Shown: one piece after another, positions 8,491 to 18,502 of the stretch
How the letters are laid out: each line of letters opens with the position of its first letter
Position numbering within the stretch: the first letter of the stretch is position 1
DNA from: Rhodospirillaceae bacterium
Lineage (GTDB): Bacteria; Pseudomonadota; Alphaproteobacteria; Rhodospirillales; UBA2165
Assembly: GCA_002723345.1 (NCBI GenBank)
Contig: PBNV01000004.1
Location: 1 to 64,000 of the forward strand
Length of the DNA: 64,000 nt
Direction: 5' to 3'
Notes under the pieces: model-generated
Told to the model about the DNA's origin: nothing
Seen by the model: the letters and a program-made list of their open reading frames with translations, nothing else
Database searches by the model: none
Translations under genes and position numbers: made by a program

Positions 8491-9376
8491 GCTGAGAACC
8501 TGATGTTGGTTGCCCTGGTTTTAGAGGATGCGGCCGCCATTGGATGATTGCAACACCCGCCAGGGTGATAGCTGCGCCCGTCAACCGGACGGGCGATAAG
8601 TCCTCACCCAGAATGACGACAGAGGAAGCAATTGCAAAAAGAGGATTTAAGAATGCAAATGGCATGATAGCTGAGACAGCATACTTACCAATCAAGTAAT
8701 ACCACAACCCGTACCCCGCAATTGATGCGCCGAGAGCAGAAAATACAACGGTGCCCCACGCGAGCGCGCCCGCGGTCTCAAGCGCATGTACCTGGCCCGT
8801 TTCGAGCGCGGCTGAGATGACAAAAAACTGAGGGGCCGAAAAGATTGCAATCCAGGCAGCGAGTGTCATTGGGGGAACGTCTCGCAGTTGTCTAATCTGC
8901 ACAGCGGCAAAACCCCAAGCCACCATAGAGGTCATAACGATGAGCAAATGGATGATATTGCTGGAACCCTCGGGTATCCCGGCAATAAGGCTCACCCCAC
9001 CAAAAGCAACAACCATGCCGATGGTCCGGCGCACCCCGAACACTTCGCCCAAGAACAACCGGGCGAACAGCACACTAAATACAATCCCCAATTGAAAAAC
9101 AATCGCCGCAACAGAGGCCTCCACGCCTGAAATGCCGATAAAAAAGAGGCCAAAGTGAAATGTGCCCATGGTGATGGATAAGAGAAATACTGCTCGCCAA
9201 CGCCCGGTTGGTGGACGGACGAACCAGGCCAGTACGAGAGCAACAATGGTAAATCTCACCGCCATCATGAGCAGGGGCGGAAAGTGAGCAACCCCGGTTT
9301 TCACCACAACAAAATTGAAACCGAGCAGGAATGTAGCGAGAATCGCGAGGGCTAGATCTTGAGGGCGTAGAGACAG
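8477..9376 (-). CDS. EamA/DMT family transporter
   Basis: The protein is a ten-helix drug/metabolite transporter with two EamA repeats. A GTG at 9307 would begin inside the first membrane helix. In-frame codons upstream encode QDLALAILATFLLGFNFVV, which completes helix 1. No ATG, GTG or TTG lies upstream in this frame before the stop. The best start is therefore the CTG at 9376, which gives 299 residues, the normal family length, and lies 18 bases after the stop of the DjlA-like gene. A rare start with translational coupling is inferred. Substrate is unknown; family members export amino acids or metabolites. Confidence 0.82.
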   Translation of the reverse strand: MSLRPQDLALAILATFLLGFNFVVVKTGVAHFPPLLMMAVRFTIVALVLAWFVRPPTGRWRAVFLLSITMGTFHFGLFFIGISGVEASVAAIVFQLGIVFSVLFARLFLGEVFGVRRTIGMVVAFGGVSLIAGIPEGSSNIIHLLIVMTSMVAWGFAAVQIRQLRDVPPMTLAAWIAIFSAPQFFVISAALETGQVHALETAGALAWGTVVFSALGASIAGYGLWYYLIGKYAVSAIMPFAFLNPLFAIASSVVILGEDLSPVRLTGAAITLAGVAIIQWRPHPLKPGQPTSGSQHGSY

Positions 9377-9393
9377 TAAAAGGGTTCGGGTCG

Positions 9394-10134
9394 CTAACTC
9401 AGCGCCCGCTCTCTCTCAATTTTCTCGTAGGCTCCATTGATCCGCGCCATCTTTTCAGTAGCCAGATCAATAAAATCTTGCGGCATCCCCTGAGCGATCA
9501 GCTTGTCTGGATGATTTTCACGAATGAGCGTGCGATAGGCTGACTTCACATCTTTGTCGCTAGCGTTCCGGCTTACGCCTAGAATCTGATATGGTGTCTC
9601 CTTATCTTCTTCCATATGTACGGCTTTGATACGCTCAAAAGTGGCGCGCTCTAAACGGAATTCTTGTGCCACCTTTTCCAGAAATTGCATCTCGCTTGAC
9701 TGCACAACGCCATCAGCAAGCGCAATTTCAAATAAACCGCTGAGCAGACTTTCCAGAACTGCCGGATTATGCGTAAACATCTCCCCCATCTGCGCGGCAT
9801 ACGGTTCAAATCCCTCCGCATCCTGGCGCGCCTCATCGAAAAGGCGTCCGACGTTCGGCATTTCCTCACTGGGAATGTTAAAGATCGTCTTAAACGTATT
9901 TATTTCATCCCGGGTGACAGTCCCATCGGCCTTTGCCATTTTCGCACTTAAAACGATGACGGCGATGGTAAAGGCGGTCTGACGGGTTTCAATGGAGGCG
10001 GCCCCGGGATTCGGACGCTGTTGCGCCCGCGACCGATCCAGTGCGTGCCCAGCGGCAGCGCCTAGGAGCGCTCCTAAAGGCCCGCCCACAGCAAATCCGG
10101 CTACGCTACCGATCACTTTTCCCCACATACTCAT
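9394..10134 (-). CDS. DjlA-like co-chaperone (TerB + J domain)
   Basis: The 246-residue protein starts with a glycine-rich hydrophobic segment (VIGSVAGFAVGGPLGALLGA) that could anchor it in the inner membrane. A TerB-like helical domain follows (about residues 55-170), and a C-terminal J domain begins at TPYQILGVSRNASDKDVKSA and contains the essential HPD motif (ENHPDKL). This is the DjlA arrangement, a DnaK co-chaperone. It is the first gene of a minus-strand operon with the EamA transporter and the amidase. Confidence 0.9.
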   Translation of the reverse strand: MSMWGKVIGSVAGFAVGGPLGALLGAAAGHALDRSRAQQRPNPGAASIETRQTAFTIAVIVLSAKMAKADGTVTRDEINTFKTIFNIPSEEMPNVGRLFDEARQDAEGFEPYAAQMGEMFTHNPAVLESLLSGLFEIALADGVVQSSEMQFLEKVAQEFRLERATFERIKAVHMEEDKETPYQILGVSRNASDKDVKSAYRTLIRENHPDKLIAQGMPQDFIDLATEKMARINGAYEKIERERALS

Positions 10135-10285
10135 TTCAAATTCAACTTCCCTTTTTTAAAATCTTGCGCAAATAGGCTATGCTAAGACGTCCATCGTAGC
10201 GGCGTCGAGGATGATAGTACGGCATCAGACCACAACCGGTCACGAACAAAGAAACTCCCTTGAAAGGCTGTCCAGAGGTGAAAAT

Positions 10286-11950
10286 ATGGACGATCTTCCA
10301 GCGATAATGAAAACCGCTAAAGAATATCAAAATCAGGGGCGGCTCGATGAAGCCGAGGCTATCTATCTGAAGATTCTTGAAATTGATGGTTCAAACGCGG
10401 AAGCATTTCATCTTCTAGGCCTCATCTGTCACGCGAGGGGAAAATTTGATGTCGCGGCAGAGGCCATTGGTTCTGCCATTATCATCGACCCTGGCGTTGC
10501 CGAATTTCATGCCAATTTATCAGCGACTGAATTATCGCGGGGTCAACCGGCTCTAGCGAATAGCCATGCCCGGCGTGCCATCGAACTGGATCCCTCCCTT
10601 GATACAGCCCACTATAATTATGGAAATTCGTTTTTTGCACTGGGAAGGACGGACGATGCGCTCCGCGCCTTTCAAGCTGCACTGGGGCAGGACCCCGCCA
10701 ATGACCACTACTGGGCAAACTATCTATTCACTTTAAACTTTGCACCCTCCGCCACCAGGCAATTCATCTATGAGGCGAATTGCCGTTGGGGCGAGGCAAT
10801 GAAAGGGCTCAGCGATGGAACTTCTCTTCATCGATCAGCTGGCGTCGAGACCATGGCCCCGGCGCGCAAACTCAAACTTGCCTACTATCTACCCGAGCTC
10901 GACAAGCACGTAACCGTCCGGTTTTTGAACGCCATGCTCCCCTATCACGACCGGGACCGGTTTGAGGTTTTTATTTATGGCTTCCGGTCTGACGGTGGGC
11001 CCGCACCAAAGTTTCTCTTTGAAAGTGCGGATCGATGGGTTGATGTGAGAGATCAGACCGAAGAGAGTATTGCCGGTATCATGCGCGCCAACGAGATCAA
11101 CGTTCTTCTTCATCCCTGCACTTTTAAGGCACGTTACCGAACCCTTCTGGCATATTTGCCTGCCCCGATACAAATCGCTTGTGTTAATCTGGTTTCTACT
11201 ACTGGAATAAGTGCTACCACCCACCTTATTACGGACTCTTACCTTGATCCGCCGGGCAAGACGGAAAAGTACTACACGGAAGATCTAATCCGGTTGTCCT
11301 CTTTTAATGTCTATCAACCGCCGCCCCAGGCGCCTGAAACCGCCTCATTGCCGGCTAACGAGAATGGATTCGTCACATTTGGATCATTTAACAACCCTGC
11401 CAAAATGACCCCGCAGACGTTGTCACTCTGGGCGGAAATTCTGATCAGGCTCCCGAGTAGCCGTCTGTTACTTAAACATAGGTTTTTTGACCATGCCGAT
11501 GTTCAGGAGGCGTTCATCCGGCCCTTCCGTGAGGCTAATATTGATACCCAGCGGATTGCCTTCGACGGTTTTTCCCGGGAAAATGCAGAATATCTCGCCA
11601 CCTACCACAGGGTGGATATCGGTCTTGATCCAATGCCCTTTGGTGGTGGCACCACTACATACGAGTCCATCTGGATGGGCGTCCCTGTGGTCACTTGCGC
11701 GGGCGACACTCTCATGGGTCGGCTGTCAGCCAGTCTGATGCATAGGCTCGGACTTCCCGACTATGTGTGCGATACCCCGGACAAATATGTCGAGACAGTT
11801 CTTGACCGGTCAAACGACGTGCAGCATCTCTCAGCCGTGCGTGGAGCGCTCAGAGGCATGGCGAAAGAGACCATCTTCAATGGCCGGCAGTACGTTGCAG
11901 AACTGGAGGAGGCAGTTCAATCCTTGTGGCGGTCAGCTTCGCAAACCTAA
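10286..11950 (+). CDS. TPR-containing GT41 (SPINDLY/OGT-like) glycosyltransferase, divergent
   Basis: The start at 10286 follows AGAGGTG; the frame is open upstream but lacks an RBS. The 554-residue protein has about four TPR repeats (residues 8-145), then a GT41 catalytic region. The catalytic His (about 208, in DKHVTVRF), FGSFNNPAKM, LLLKH and the nucleotide-site motif GGGTTTYESIWMGVPVVT are kept. The family's WLGYPGTTG...DYRITD block is replaced by ACVNLVSTTG...THLITD. It probably transfers a sugar to protein Ser/Thr, but donor use may differ. A more canonical paralogue lies at 32358. Confidence 0.85.
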   Translation: MDDLPAIMKTAKEYQNQGRLDEAEAIYLKILEIDGSNAEAFHLLGLICHARGKFDVAAEAIGSAIIIDPGVAEFHANLSATELSRGQPALANSHARRAIELDPSLDTAHYNYGNSFFALGRTDDALRAFQAALGQDPANDHYWANYLFTLNFAPSATRQFIYEANCRWGEAMKGLSDGTSLHRSAGVETMAPARKLKLAYYLPELDKHVTVRFLNAMLPYHDRDRFEVFIYGFRSDGGPAPKFLFESADRWVDVRDQTEESIAGIMRANEINVLLHPCTFKARYRTLLAYLPAPIQIACVNLVSTTGISATTHLITDSYLDPPGKTEKYYTEDLIRLSSFNVYQPPPQAPETASLPANENGFVTFGSFNNPAKMTPQTLSLWAEILIRLPSSRLLLKHRFFDHADVQEAFIRPFREANIDTQRIAFDGFSRENAEYLATYHRVDIGLDPMPFGGGTTTYESIWMGVPVVTCAGDTLMGRLSASLMHRLGLPDYVCDTPDKYVETVLDRSNDVQHLSAVRGALRGMAKETIFNGRQYVAELEEAVQSLWRSASQT

Positions 11951-12042
11951 GATTTACATTTCTCTGGATGGGGTCGCACCATATATAGACATGCTGCAGC
12001 TTTGGGGTTTGCAATTGTGCAGAGAGGCGGCAAAGTGGCGGC

Positions 12043-15000
12043 GTGACTGATCAGTGGCATATATGGATCGACCGGGGGGGAACGTTTACCGATGTTGTTG
12101 CCCGCAAACCGGACGGTACTCTCTTAACGGAGAAGCTCCTGTCCAACAACCCGGAACAGTACCAGGATGCCGCCCTTGCCGGCATTCGCCGCCTGTTAGA
12201 CCTGGGAGCCGAGGAGCCGATCCCACCTCAGTCCATTCAGACGGTCAAAATGGGCACTACGGTTGCCACGAACGCGCTTCTAGAACGCACGGGGGAGAGA
12301 ACCCTTTTGGCAACCACACGAGGCTTTCGCGATGCCCTTCGCATCGGATATCAAAACCGACCAGATCTGTTTGCCCTTGAGATTATCCTGCCGGACCAAC
12401 TCTATGACAGGGTAATGGAAGTAACAGAACGTATCAGCGCTATGGGGACAATTGTTACCCCACTCGACGAGGACGCTGTCCGTGCGGGCCTCCAGGACCA
12501 TTTCTGCGACGGCTATCGGAGTTTGGCCATTGTCCTGATGCACGGCTATCGGTTCACCAGTCACGAGCAACGCGTGGCTGAAATTGCACGCGACATTGGG
12601 TTCACCCAAGTATCTGTCTCCCACGAGGTCAGCCCCCTGATTAAATTTATCTCGAGAGGTGACACGACGGTCGTTGATGCCTACCTATCACCGATCCTCA
12701 AACGCTACGTCGATCAGGTGCAGCACGATCTTAAAGGTGTACCGCTGATGTTCATGCAATCCAATGGGGGGTTGACCAGCGCCACCCTATTTCGCGGCAA
12801 AGATAGCATTCTCTCCGGCCCCGCGGGTGGTGTCGTTGGCGCTGCCAGGACAACGGCAATGGCGGGTTTTGATAAGGTGATTGGCTTTGATATGGGGGGT
12901 ACATCCACGGATGTATCCCACTATGCCGGAACGTTCGAACGCTCGTTCGAGACCCAAGTCGCTGGCGTCCGGTTACGCTCACCCATTATGCATGTTCACA
13001 CGGTGGCTGCTGGAGGCGGCTCCTTGCTGCAGTTTGATGGCGCTCGATTCAGGGTTGGTCCAGAGTCGGCCGGTGCCGATCCCGGACCGGCATGTTATGG
13101 ACGCGGCGGCCCACTTACGGTTACGGATGCGAATGTTTTTCTAGGCCGGGTCCAACCTGCCCATTTTCCCCATGTCTTTGGCGAGAACGGAGAGGCCTAC
13201 CTAGATTCGCAGGCAGCGGCACACAGGTTTCGCGCCCTGGCCAAGGAAGTGAATTCGGTTCTGGGTATTGTTATCAGCGCAGAGGCGGTTGCCGAGGGGT
13301 TCCTCAAGGTCGCTGTCGAAAATATGGCCAATGCGATTAAAAAAATTTCGGTTCAACGAGGGTATGACGTGACCGAATATACGCTGGCTTGTTTTGGCGG
13401 GGCCGGGGGTCAGCACGCCTGCCAAGTCGCCGATGCCTTGGGCATGACTACGGTCCATATCCATCCCCTTGCAGGGGTCTTGTCCGCCTACGGCATGGGT
13501 CTTGCCGAGATCACCGCCCACCGGGAACAGACCATTGAGCAAGAGCTTACGGCCCGGCTGGAAACCCCGCTAAACGACTTTGCCGATGCTTTGGCCAATG
13601 AAATTAGGACTGAGCTCGCGGGCCAGGGTATGGCCGTGGACAGGGTCCGGCTCTGCCATAACGCCCACCTCCGCTACGCCGGCACAGACACAGCGCTCGA
13701 AGTACCTCTCGGACCAGTCCAGGAAATGGAACGTGCCTTCCAAACCGCGCACGGTGCGCGGTTTGGATTTACCGATCCTGGACGGGACCTCATCGTGGAG
13801 TCCCTCACCGTCGAGGGAACCGGCGAGACGGAAAAAACATCTGAAGCCAGCATCGCCCAGAGCACCCAGGCACCTAAACCGATCGATACTGTCCCGCTTC
13901 ATTTGGACGGGACGACTTGCACGGCACCCGTTTTCAATCGGGACACGCTACGACATGGTGACAACATTCGGGGACCAGCCATTCTTGCGGAGCGAACGGG
14001 AACCACCATTGTCGAACCCGGCTGGACGGCGAAAGTCAACGCACAGGGACATTTGATCATGACCCGTGTCGCCCCCCGGTGTGACGCGCCAGCGATAGGA
14101 ACCAACGCAGATCCAGTGATGCTGGAGGTCTTCAATAATTTATTTATGTCAATTGCCGAGCAAATGGGCGCCGTGCTTGCCAACACGGCCAGTTCCGTGA
14201 ACATTAAGGAGCGTCTCGATTTTTCCTGCGCGATTTTCGACGCAGAAGGCGGCTTGATCGCCAACGCACCTCACTTGCCCATTCATCTGGGTTCCATGGG
14301 CGAGAGCGTCCAAACCATTATCCGGCAACGGGCTTACACCATCAGACCCGGACAGGTATTCGCCCTCAACGCACCTTATAACGGCGGTACTCATCTGCCC
14401 GATATCACAGTGATTACGCCCGTTTTCGATACGGCGGGGCAGTCGATCCTGTTTTATCTGGGTGCCCGCGGGCATCACGCAGACGTGGGGGGTATCACGC
14501 CGGGCTCGATTCCTGCCTTCAGTGGTACCGTCGATGAGGAGGGAGTCCTTATCGATGATTTTCTGCTCGTCGAGGCCGGCAGACTGCGGGAGACGGAACT
14601 GCGGGAGATGCTTGCATCCGGCCCGCATCCAGCGCGCGACATTAATCAGAACGTGGCTGATTTCAAGGCGCAGATCGCCGCCAATGAAAAAGGCATCCAG
14701 GAACTGCTGAAGATGATCGATCACTTTGGGCTGGATGTCGTGCAGTCTTACATGAAACATGTCAAAGATAATGCCGCCGAGTCGGTCCGCCGAGTACTAG
14801 ACGCTCTGCCAGACGGATCCTTCGAACTTACCTTGGATCATGGCGGTACCATCAAGGTCAGCATCACCGTGGATAAGGCCGCGCGCCGGGCCAAAGTCGA
14901 TTTTTCCGGCACTAGCAGTCAGGTTCCGACTAATTTTAACGCCCCGCTGGCCGTGTGCCGGGCAGCTGTGCTCTATGTGTTCCGGTGCCTCGTACAGGAC

Positions 15001-15636
15001 AATATCCCTCTCAACGACGGCTGTCTTGATCCCCTCGAACTGGTTGTACCGGTAGGTAGTTTTCTGAACCCCGCCTATCCAGCGGCAGTGGTTGCCGGTA
15101 ATGTGGAAACGTCTCAGGCCGTCACGGCGGTGCTTTTTGGTGCGACTGGGGCACTGGCGGCCGGGCAAACTACCATGAACAACCTCACTTTCGGAAATGC
15201 CGAGCATCAATATTATGAACCCATCTGCGGCGGGGCTGGCGCAGGAGCTGGTTTTAACGGTGCTTCGGCTGTCCACACGCATATGACCAACACGCGGCTT
15301 ACAGATCCTGAAATTCTCGAATGGCGGCATCCTGTTCTGCTCGAAGACTTTCGCATTAGAGAACAGTCTGGTGGCGACGGGGCCTACCAGGGAGGTGACG
15401 GTGCCATCCGCCGAATTCGGTTTTTAGATCATATGACGGCCTCCATAGTTTCTAGCACTCGAAAGACTGTTCCCTTCGGTCTTCAGGGTGGTAGCGCGGG
15501 ACAGCGTGGCAGAAATTATGTGGAAAGGACGGACGGTTCCGTGACGGCCCTCAAGGGGTCAGATCAAACGGAGATGGCCCCGGGCGACGTCTTGGTCATT
15601 GAAACGCCAGGTGGTGGCGGGTTTGGCCGCAGCTGA
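12043..15636 (+). CDS. Fused hydantoinase/5-oxoprolinase (HyuA-HyuB)
   Basis: The 1197-residue protein joins the two subunits found separately in HyuA/HyuB systems. The N-terminal part has the actin-like ATPase motif IDRGGTFTDVV (about residues 9-19), GFDMGGTSTDVSHY and TVAAGGGS. From about residue 690 the HyuB part begins (LEVFNNLFMSIAEQMG, IKERLDFSCAIFD, GTHLPDITVITPVF, GGGGFG). The order and length match ATP-dependent 5-oxoprolinase, which opens 5-oxo-L-proline to glutamate; N-methylhydantoinase-like activity is the main alternative. The start is GTG at 12043. It converges with the MFS pair, with three bases between stops. ChaC at 35063 makes 5-oxoproline. Confidence 0.9.
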   Translation: MTDQWHIWIDRGGTFTDVVARKPDGTLLTEKLLSNNPEQYQDAALAGIRRLLDLGAEEPIPPQSIQTVKMGTTVATNALLERTGERTLLATTRGFRDALRIGYQNRPDLFALEIILPDQLYDRVMEVTERISAMGTIVTPLDEDAVRAGLQDHFCDGYRSLAIVLMHGYRFTSHEQRVAEIARDIGFTQVSVSHEVSPLIKFISRGDTTVVDAYLSPILKRYVDQVQHDLKGVPLMFMQSNGGLTSATLFRGKDSILSGPAGGVVGAARTTAMAGFDKVIGFDMGGTSTDVSHYAGTFERSFETQVAGVRLRSPIMHVHTVAAGGGSLLQFDGARFRVGPESAGADPGPACYGRGGPLTVTDANVFLGRVQPAHFPHVFGENGEAYLDSQAAAHRFRALAKEVNSVLGIVISAEAVAEGFLKVAVENMANAIKKISVQRGYDVTEYTLACFGGAGGQHACQVADALGMTTVHIHPLAGVLSAYGMGLAEITAHREQTIEQELTARLETPLNDFADALANEIRTELAGQGMAVDRVRLCHNAHLRYAGTDTALEVPLGPVQEMERAFQTAHGARFGFTDPGRDLIVESLTVEGTGETEKTSEASIAQSTQAPKPIDTVPLHLDGTTCTAPVFNRDTLRHGDNIRGPAILAERTGTTIVEPGWTAKVNAQGHLIMTRVAPRCDAPAIGTNADPVMLEVFNNLFMSIAEQMGAVLANTASSVNIKERLDFSCAIFDAEGGLIANAPHLPIHLGSMGESVQTIIRQRAYTIRPGQVFALNAPYNGGTHLPDITVITPVFDTAGQSILFYLGARGHHADVGGITPGSIPAFSGTVDEEGVLIDDFLLVEAGRLRETELREMLASGPHPARDINQNVADFKAQIAANEKGIQELLKMIDHFGLDVVQSYMKHVKDNAAESVRRVLDALPDGSFELTLDHGGTIKVSITVDKAARRAKVDFSGTSSQVPTNFNAPLAVCRAAVLYVFRCLVQDNIPLNDGCLDPLELVVPVGSFLNPAYPAAVVAGNVETSQAVTAVLFGATGALAAGQTTMNNLTFGNAEHQYYEPICGGAGAGAGFNGASAVHTHMTNTRLTDPEILEWRHPVLLEDFRIREQSGGDGAYQGGDGAIRRIRFLDHMTASIVSSTRKTVPFGLQGGSAGQRGRNYVERTDGSVTALKGSDQTEMAPGDVLVIETPGGGGFGRS

Positions 15637-15639
15637 TCC

Positions 15640-16941
15640 CTAGCTTTCAGGTCCGCCTGTCGGGACCGCTTCCAGGCGAGCTGCCAGTTGATTGGACCGC
15701 GGGATCACATAGGCCAGCACAACAACAAATGCCAAGGTCACAGTCACCATCCCCCAACGGAAGCCGAGCCAACTGTTAAGGGCACCCAGCAGGACGGCCC
15801 CGGTCGGCACTCCTCCCCGCATGATAATACCCCACAAGCCCATGACCCGGCCCCGCATTTCATCGTGGATCGCACTTTGCACAAGGACTTGGCCGCCGAT
15901 GCCGGCCGCTGTCACGGCGAATCCCATGCCTGCCACAGTCGTCACAGCAACAATGAAGGTCAGGCTGAAGGCAAACATGAGCTGAATGATAACATTGAAA
16001 ACAAAAAATCCTAGGACCAGGCGCACCAGTCCCTCAACCTTACTCAGGTTGGCTATGAGCAACGCCCCGAAAACCGCCCCGATCCCAGTTGCACCGGTGA
16101 GGATAGCCAGTCCCTCCGCACCACGCTGGAAAATTTCATCGGAAATGCCTGGAAACATCTCTCGGAATGGCCGCATGAAGAGCGATGTGCTCATCATCAA
16201 CATTAGGACAAGCAGCAGCCCGTTAGTACGCCTTACGTATCGGAGTCCGGCCATAAAATCTTCAAAGAACGTGGCGGCTTGCTCTCCCCGGCGTTCTTCA
16301 GCCGCACCCTCCCGGAAGCGAATTTTAAACAGTACAAGAAGATACGCAAGGAACGTGACAGAATTGAAAGCAAAAGCAAATCCGAACTGGGTTTCTGACG
16401 TATCGAATACGGCAATAAAGACGCCTGCTACCGCCGGACCCACGAATTGGGCCAAGTTGAAGAGAGATGCGTTAATGCCGAGGGCGGAAGAGAGGTCCTT
16501 CCGGGGCACTAAATTCGGCGGAATGGAGAGCCTGACAGGCGTCCAAAATCCCTCGGCGATGCCGCTCAACACCATCAAGACAAGAAGGATCCAGATGTTG
16601 ATGAGACCGAGAAAAGTTAGCGTGGCAAGAACGGCGGCGAGGAGTATCAGACCCATCTGCGTCAAACGCCCGAGGAACAATCGGTCAACCCGATCTACAT
16701 AAGTTCCTGCGATGGGAATAATCACTGTGGTAGCAAGCCCCTCGGCGAAGACAACAACGCCGAGCCAGAGGAAACTCTCCGTAAACGTCCACGTGAGCCA
16801 GCCGACCGCAATTCGCTGAACCCAAAGCCCGATGTTAGAGAGCCAGCCGGCCGCCGCGTAAATGGCATAATCACGGTGACGCAATGCCCGGCCCATTCCC
16901 TTGTTGGCGAGAAAAAACATCATGGACGAGATCGTGTTCAT
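15640..16941 (-). CDS. MFS transporter (EntS/MFS_3 type), second of pair
   Basis: The 433-residue protein is a 12-helix major facilitator of the MFS_3/enterobactin-exporter type. It begins RALRHRDYAIYAAAGWLSNIGLWVQRIAVG and has the loop motif GTYVDRVDRLFLGR and LSIPPNLVPRKDLSSALG. It is a paralogue of the gene just upstream (16938-18197), and the two overlap by four bases (ATGA), so they are coupled. Export of a small molecule is likely; the substrate is unknown. It may work independently or with its neighbour. Confidence 0.9.
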   Translation of the reverse strand: MNTISSMMFFLANKGMGRALRHRDYAIYAAAGWLSNIGLWVQRIAVGWLTWTFTESFLWLGVVVFAEGLATTVIIPIAGTYVDRVDRLFLGRLTQMGLILLAAVLATLTFLGLINIWILLVLMVLSGIAEGFWTPVRLSIPPNLVPRKDLSSALGINASLFNLAQFVGPAVAGVFIAVFDTSETQFGFAFAFNSVTFLAYLLVLFKIRFREGAAEERRGEQAATFFEDFMAGLRYVRRTNGLLLVLMLMMSTSLFMRPFREMFPGISDEIFQRGAEGLAILTGATGIGAVFGALLIANLSKVEGLVRLVLGFFVFNVIIQLMFAFSLTFIVAVTTVAGMGFAVTAAGIGGQVLVQSAIHDEMRGRVMGLWGIIMRGGVPTGAVLLGALNSWLGFRWGMVTVTLAFVVVLAYVIPRSNQLAARLEAVPTGGPES

Positions 16942-18197
16942 GCGGTTTTTTCCAACTCGCTGGACAGCCGCTTATATCCCGGGATCACCAGGGCGATGGA
17001 GAACAGACAGAAGGCGCCGCCCAGGATCACCGGCCACTGAAATCCAACCAAGGTGGAGGCCGAACCCAGCAAGAGCGCCCCCACGGACGGCCCTGCCCGG
17101 TAAGTAAGTCCATAGAGGCTCAAAACCCTTCCCCGGAACGCCCCATCAACCGTATTCTGAATGAGGACCTGGGAGGCATTGGCCGTAATCGCCATAGTAA
17201 GCCCGGCAAATGCGGCACAAATGAGGGCAAACCAGAACACCGTTGTGGAGGCAAACAAGATCAACGCGATTGCTGTAATAAACAAGGTTACCAGGGACAC
17301 CTTCATCAACCCCTCGGTCTTGCCGTAATTTGCAAGCCAAAACGCACCCACAATTCCGCCACCGCCGACGGCGGAAAACAATATCCCCAAACCTTCCGCC
17401 CCCTGATCAAAGACCTCGTCCGCGAAACCCGGGAAAAGTTCCAGGAAGGAACGAGAGAAGATGGCGCTTACCATAATTAGAAGCAATAAGGGGCCGATAC
17501 TGGTGTGGCGAAGCACATAGGTGACGCCTTCCAGTATATCGGAACCGAGTCCTTTGCGCTTACCCCCCGTTTGTTCATGGCGGTTAAGCTCGACAAATTG
17601 CAAGCCAATACTGAAGGCGAGCATGCCAAACACGGCGGTTACGAACGCTGCCCCAGCGCCAAATTGTGCAATTACCACCCCGGCAATCATGGGACCAAAG
17701 AACCGAGAAATATTAAAGAGCGCGGAATTGAGACCAATGGCCGGGGTCAGATCGTCTTTTGGCACTAAGTTTGGCGCCATGGTCATGCGTGCTGGCAAGT
17801 GAAACGATTGAACGAGGCCGTAACAGAAGGAGAGCAACGTAAGCAGATAAATGTTGATCATGCCGGCGACGGTTAAAGCTGCCAGGAGAGCAGCGAGCGC
17901 GACCTGTGTTATTTGGAGAACCCGCAGCAACTTCAGCCGGTCCACGCGGTCAACCACCGCACCAGCGACGGCTACCAACAAAATCAACGGAACGGCCTCT
18001 GCGGTCACCAGCATGCCAAGCCAAAAGCCGGAATGGGTGAGATCCCAGGCCAGCCAACCCATCGCAACCCGCTGCTGCCAAATTCCCATAATAGAGGCGA
18101 AATTAGTTAGCGAATAGAGCCGGTAGTGCGGGTGACGTAGCGATCGGCCAATGCCGGTTTCAAAAAACTTGGTCGCCAGGCTGCCGGAAAGACTCAA
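16938..18197 (-). CDS. MFS transporter (EntS/MFS_3 type), first of pair
   Basis: The 419-residue protein has the same architecture as its downstream neighbour: RSLRHPHYRLYSLTNFASIMGIWQQRVAMGW at the N-terminus, AGAVVDRVDRLKLLR in loop 2-3 and MTMAPNLVPKDDLTPAIG between helices 4 and 5. The two proteins align along their whole length but are clearly diverged, so this is an old tandem duplication. This one is the promoter-proximal gene and is divergent from the AsmA gene. Confidence 0.9.
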   Translation of the reverse strand: MSLSGSLATKFFETGIGRSLRHPHYRLYSLTNFASIMGIWQQRVAMGWLAWDLTHSGFWLGMLVTAEAVPLILLVAVAGAVVDRVDRLKLLRVLQITQVALAALLAALTVAGMINIYLLTLLSFCYGLVQSFHLPARMTMAPNLVPKDDLTPAIGLNSALFNISRFFGPMIAGVVIAQFGAGAAFVTAVFGMLAFSIGLQFVELNRHEQTGGKRKGLGSDILEGVTYVLRHTSIGPLLLLIMVSAIFSRSFLELFPGFADEVFDQGAEGLGILFSAVGGGGIVGAFWLANYGKTEGLMKVSLVTLFITAIALILFASTTVFWFALICAAFAGLTMAITANASQVLIQNTVDGAFRGRVLSLYGLTYRAGPSVGALLLGSASTLVGFQWPVILGGAFCLFSIALVIPGYKRLSSELEKTA

Positions 18198-18502
18198 CGG
18201 TCTAAGATTCCTTTTTGTTCGTCGACCACCACGGGCAAGTGCCCAGGGCGATTGCGTTTGCCCCAGACTGGCGGCGTATCGCGGTGATCATTTTTTTGAG
18301 GAGCGGCTATCAAACTCCAAACTAAGATAATCCGCGGCATTGAACAGAACAAACATATATTTTCGCCGATATATCAGAGAGTCCAATTGCGCCCCGAAGC
18401 AAGAATAACTACACTTAAATCGTCGGTTAATAGCGGACCCGTCTAATGACCAAAGACCCACAATCTCCGAAACACCGATGACAACCCGAAAGAGCCCAAC
18501 AA
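18198..18502. other. Divergent intergenic region, MFS pair / AsmA
   Basis: These 305 bases must hold the promoters of the minus-strand MFS operon and of the plus-strand AsmA gene. I saw no convincing operator, RNA gene or ORF. Confidence 0.5.

Noticed and set aside
13201..14760. Several minus-strand ORFs of 110-200 codons under the oxoprolinase gene
   Set aside because: They are shadows of a long, high-quality coding frame.
15986..16702. Long plus-strand ORF (238 codons) inside the MFS gene
   Set aside because: It is antisense to a gene with clear membrane helices and motifs, has Arg/Pro-rich shadow composition and no domain.
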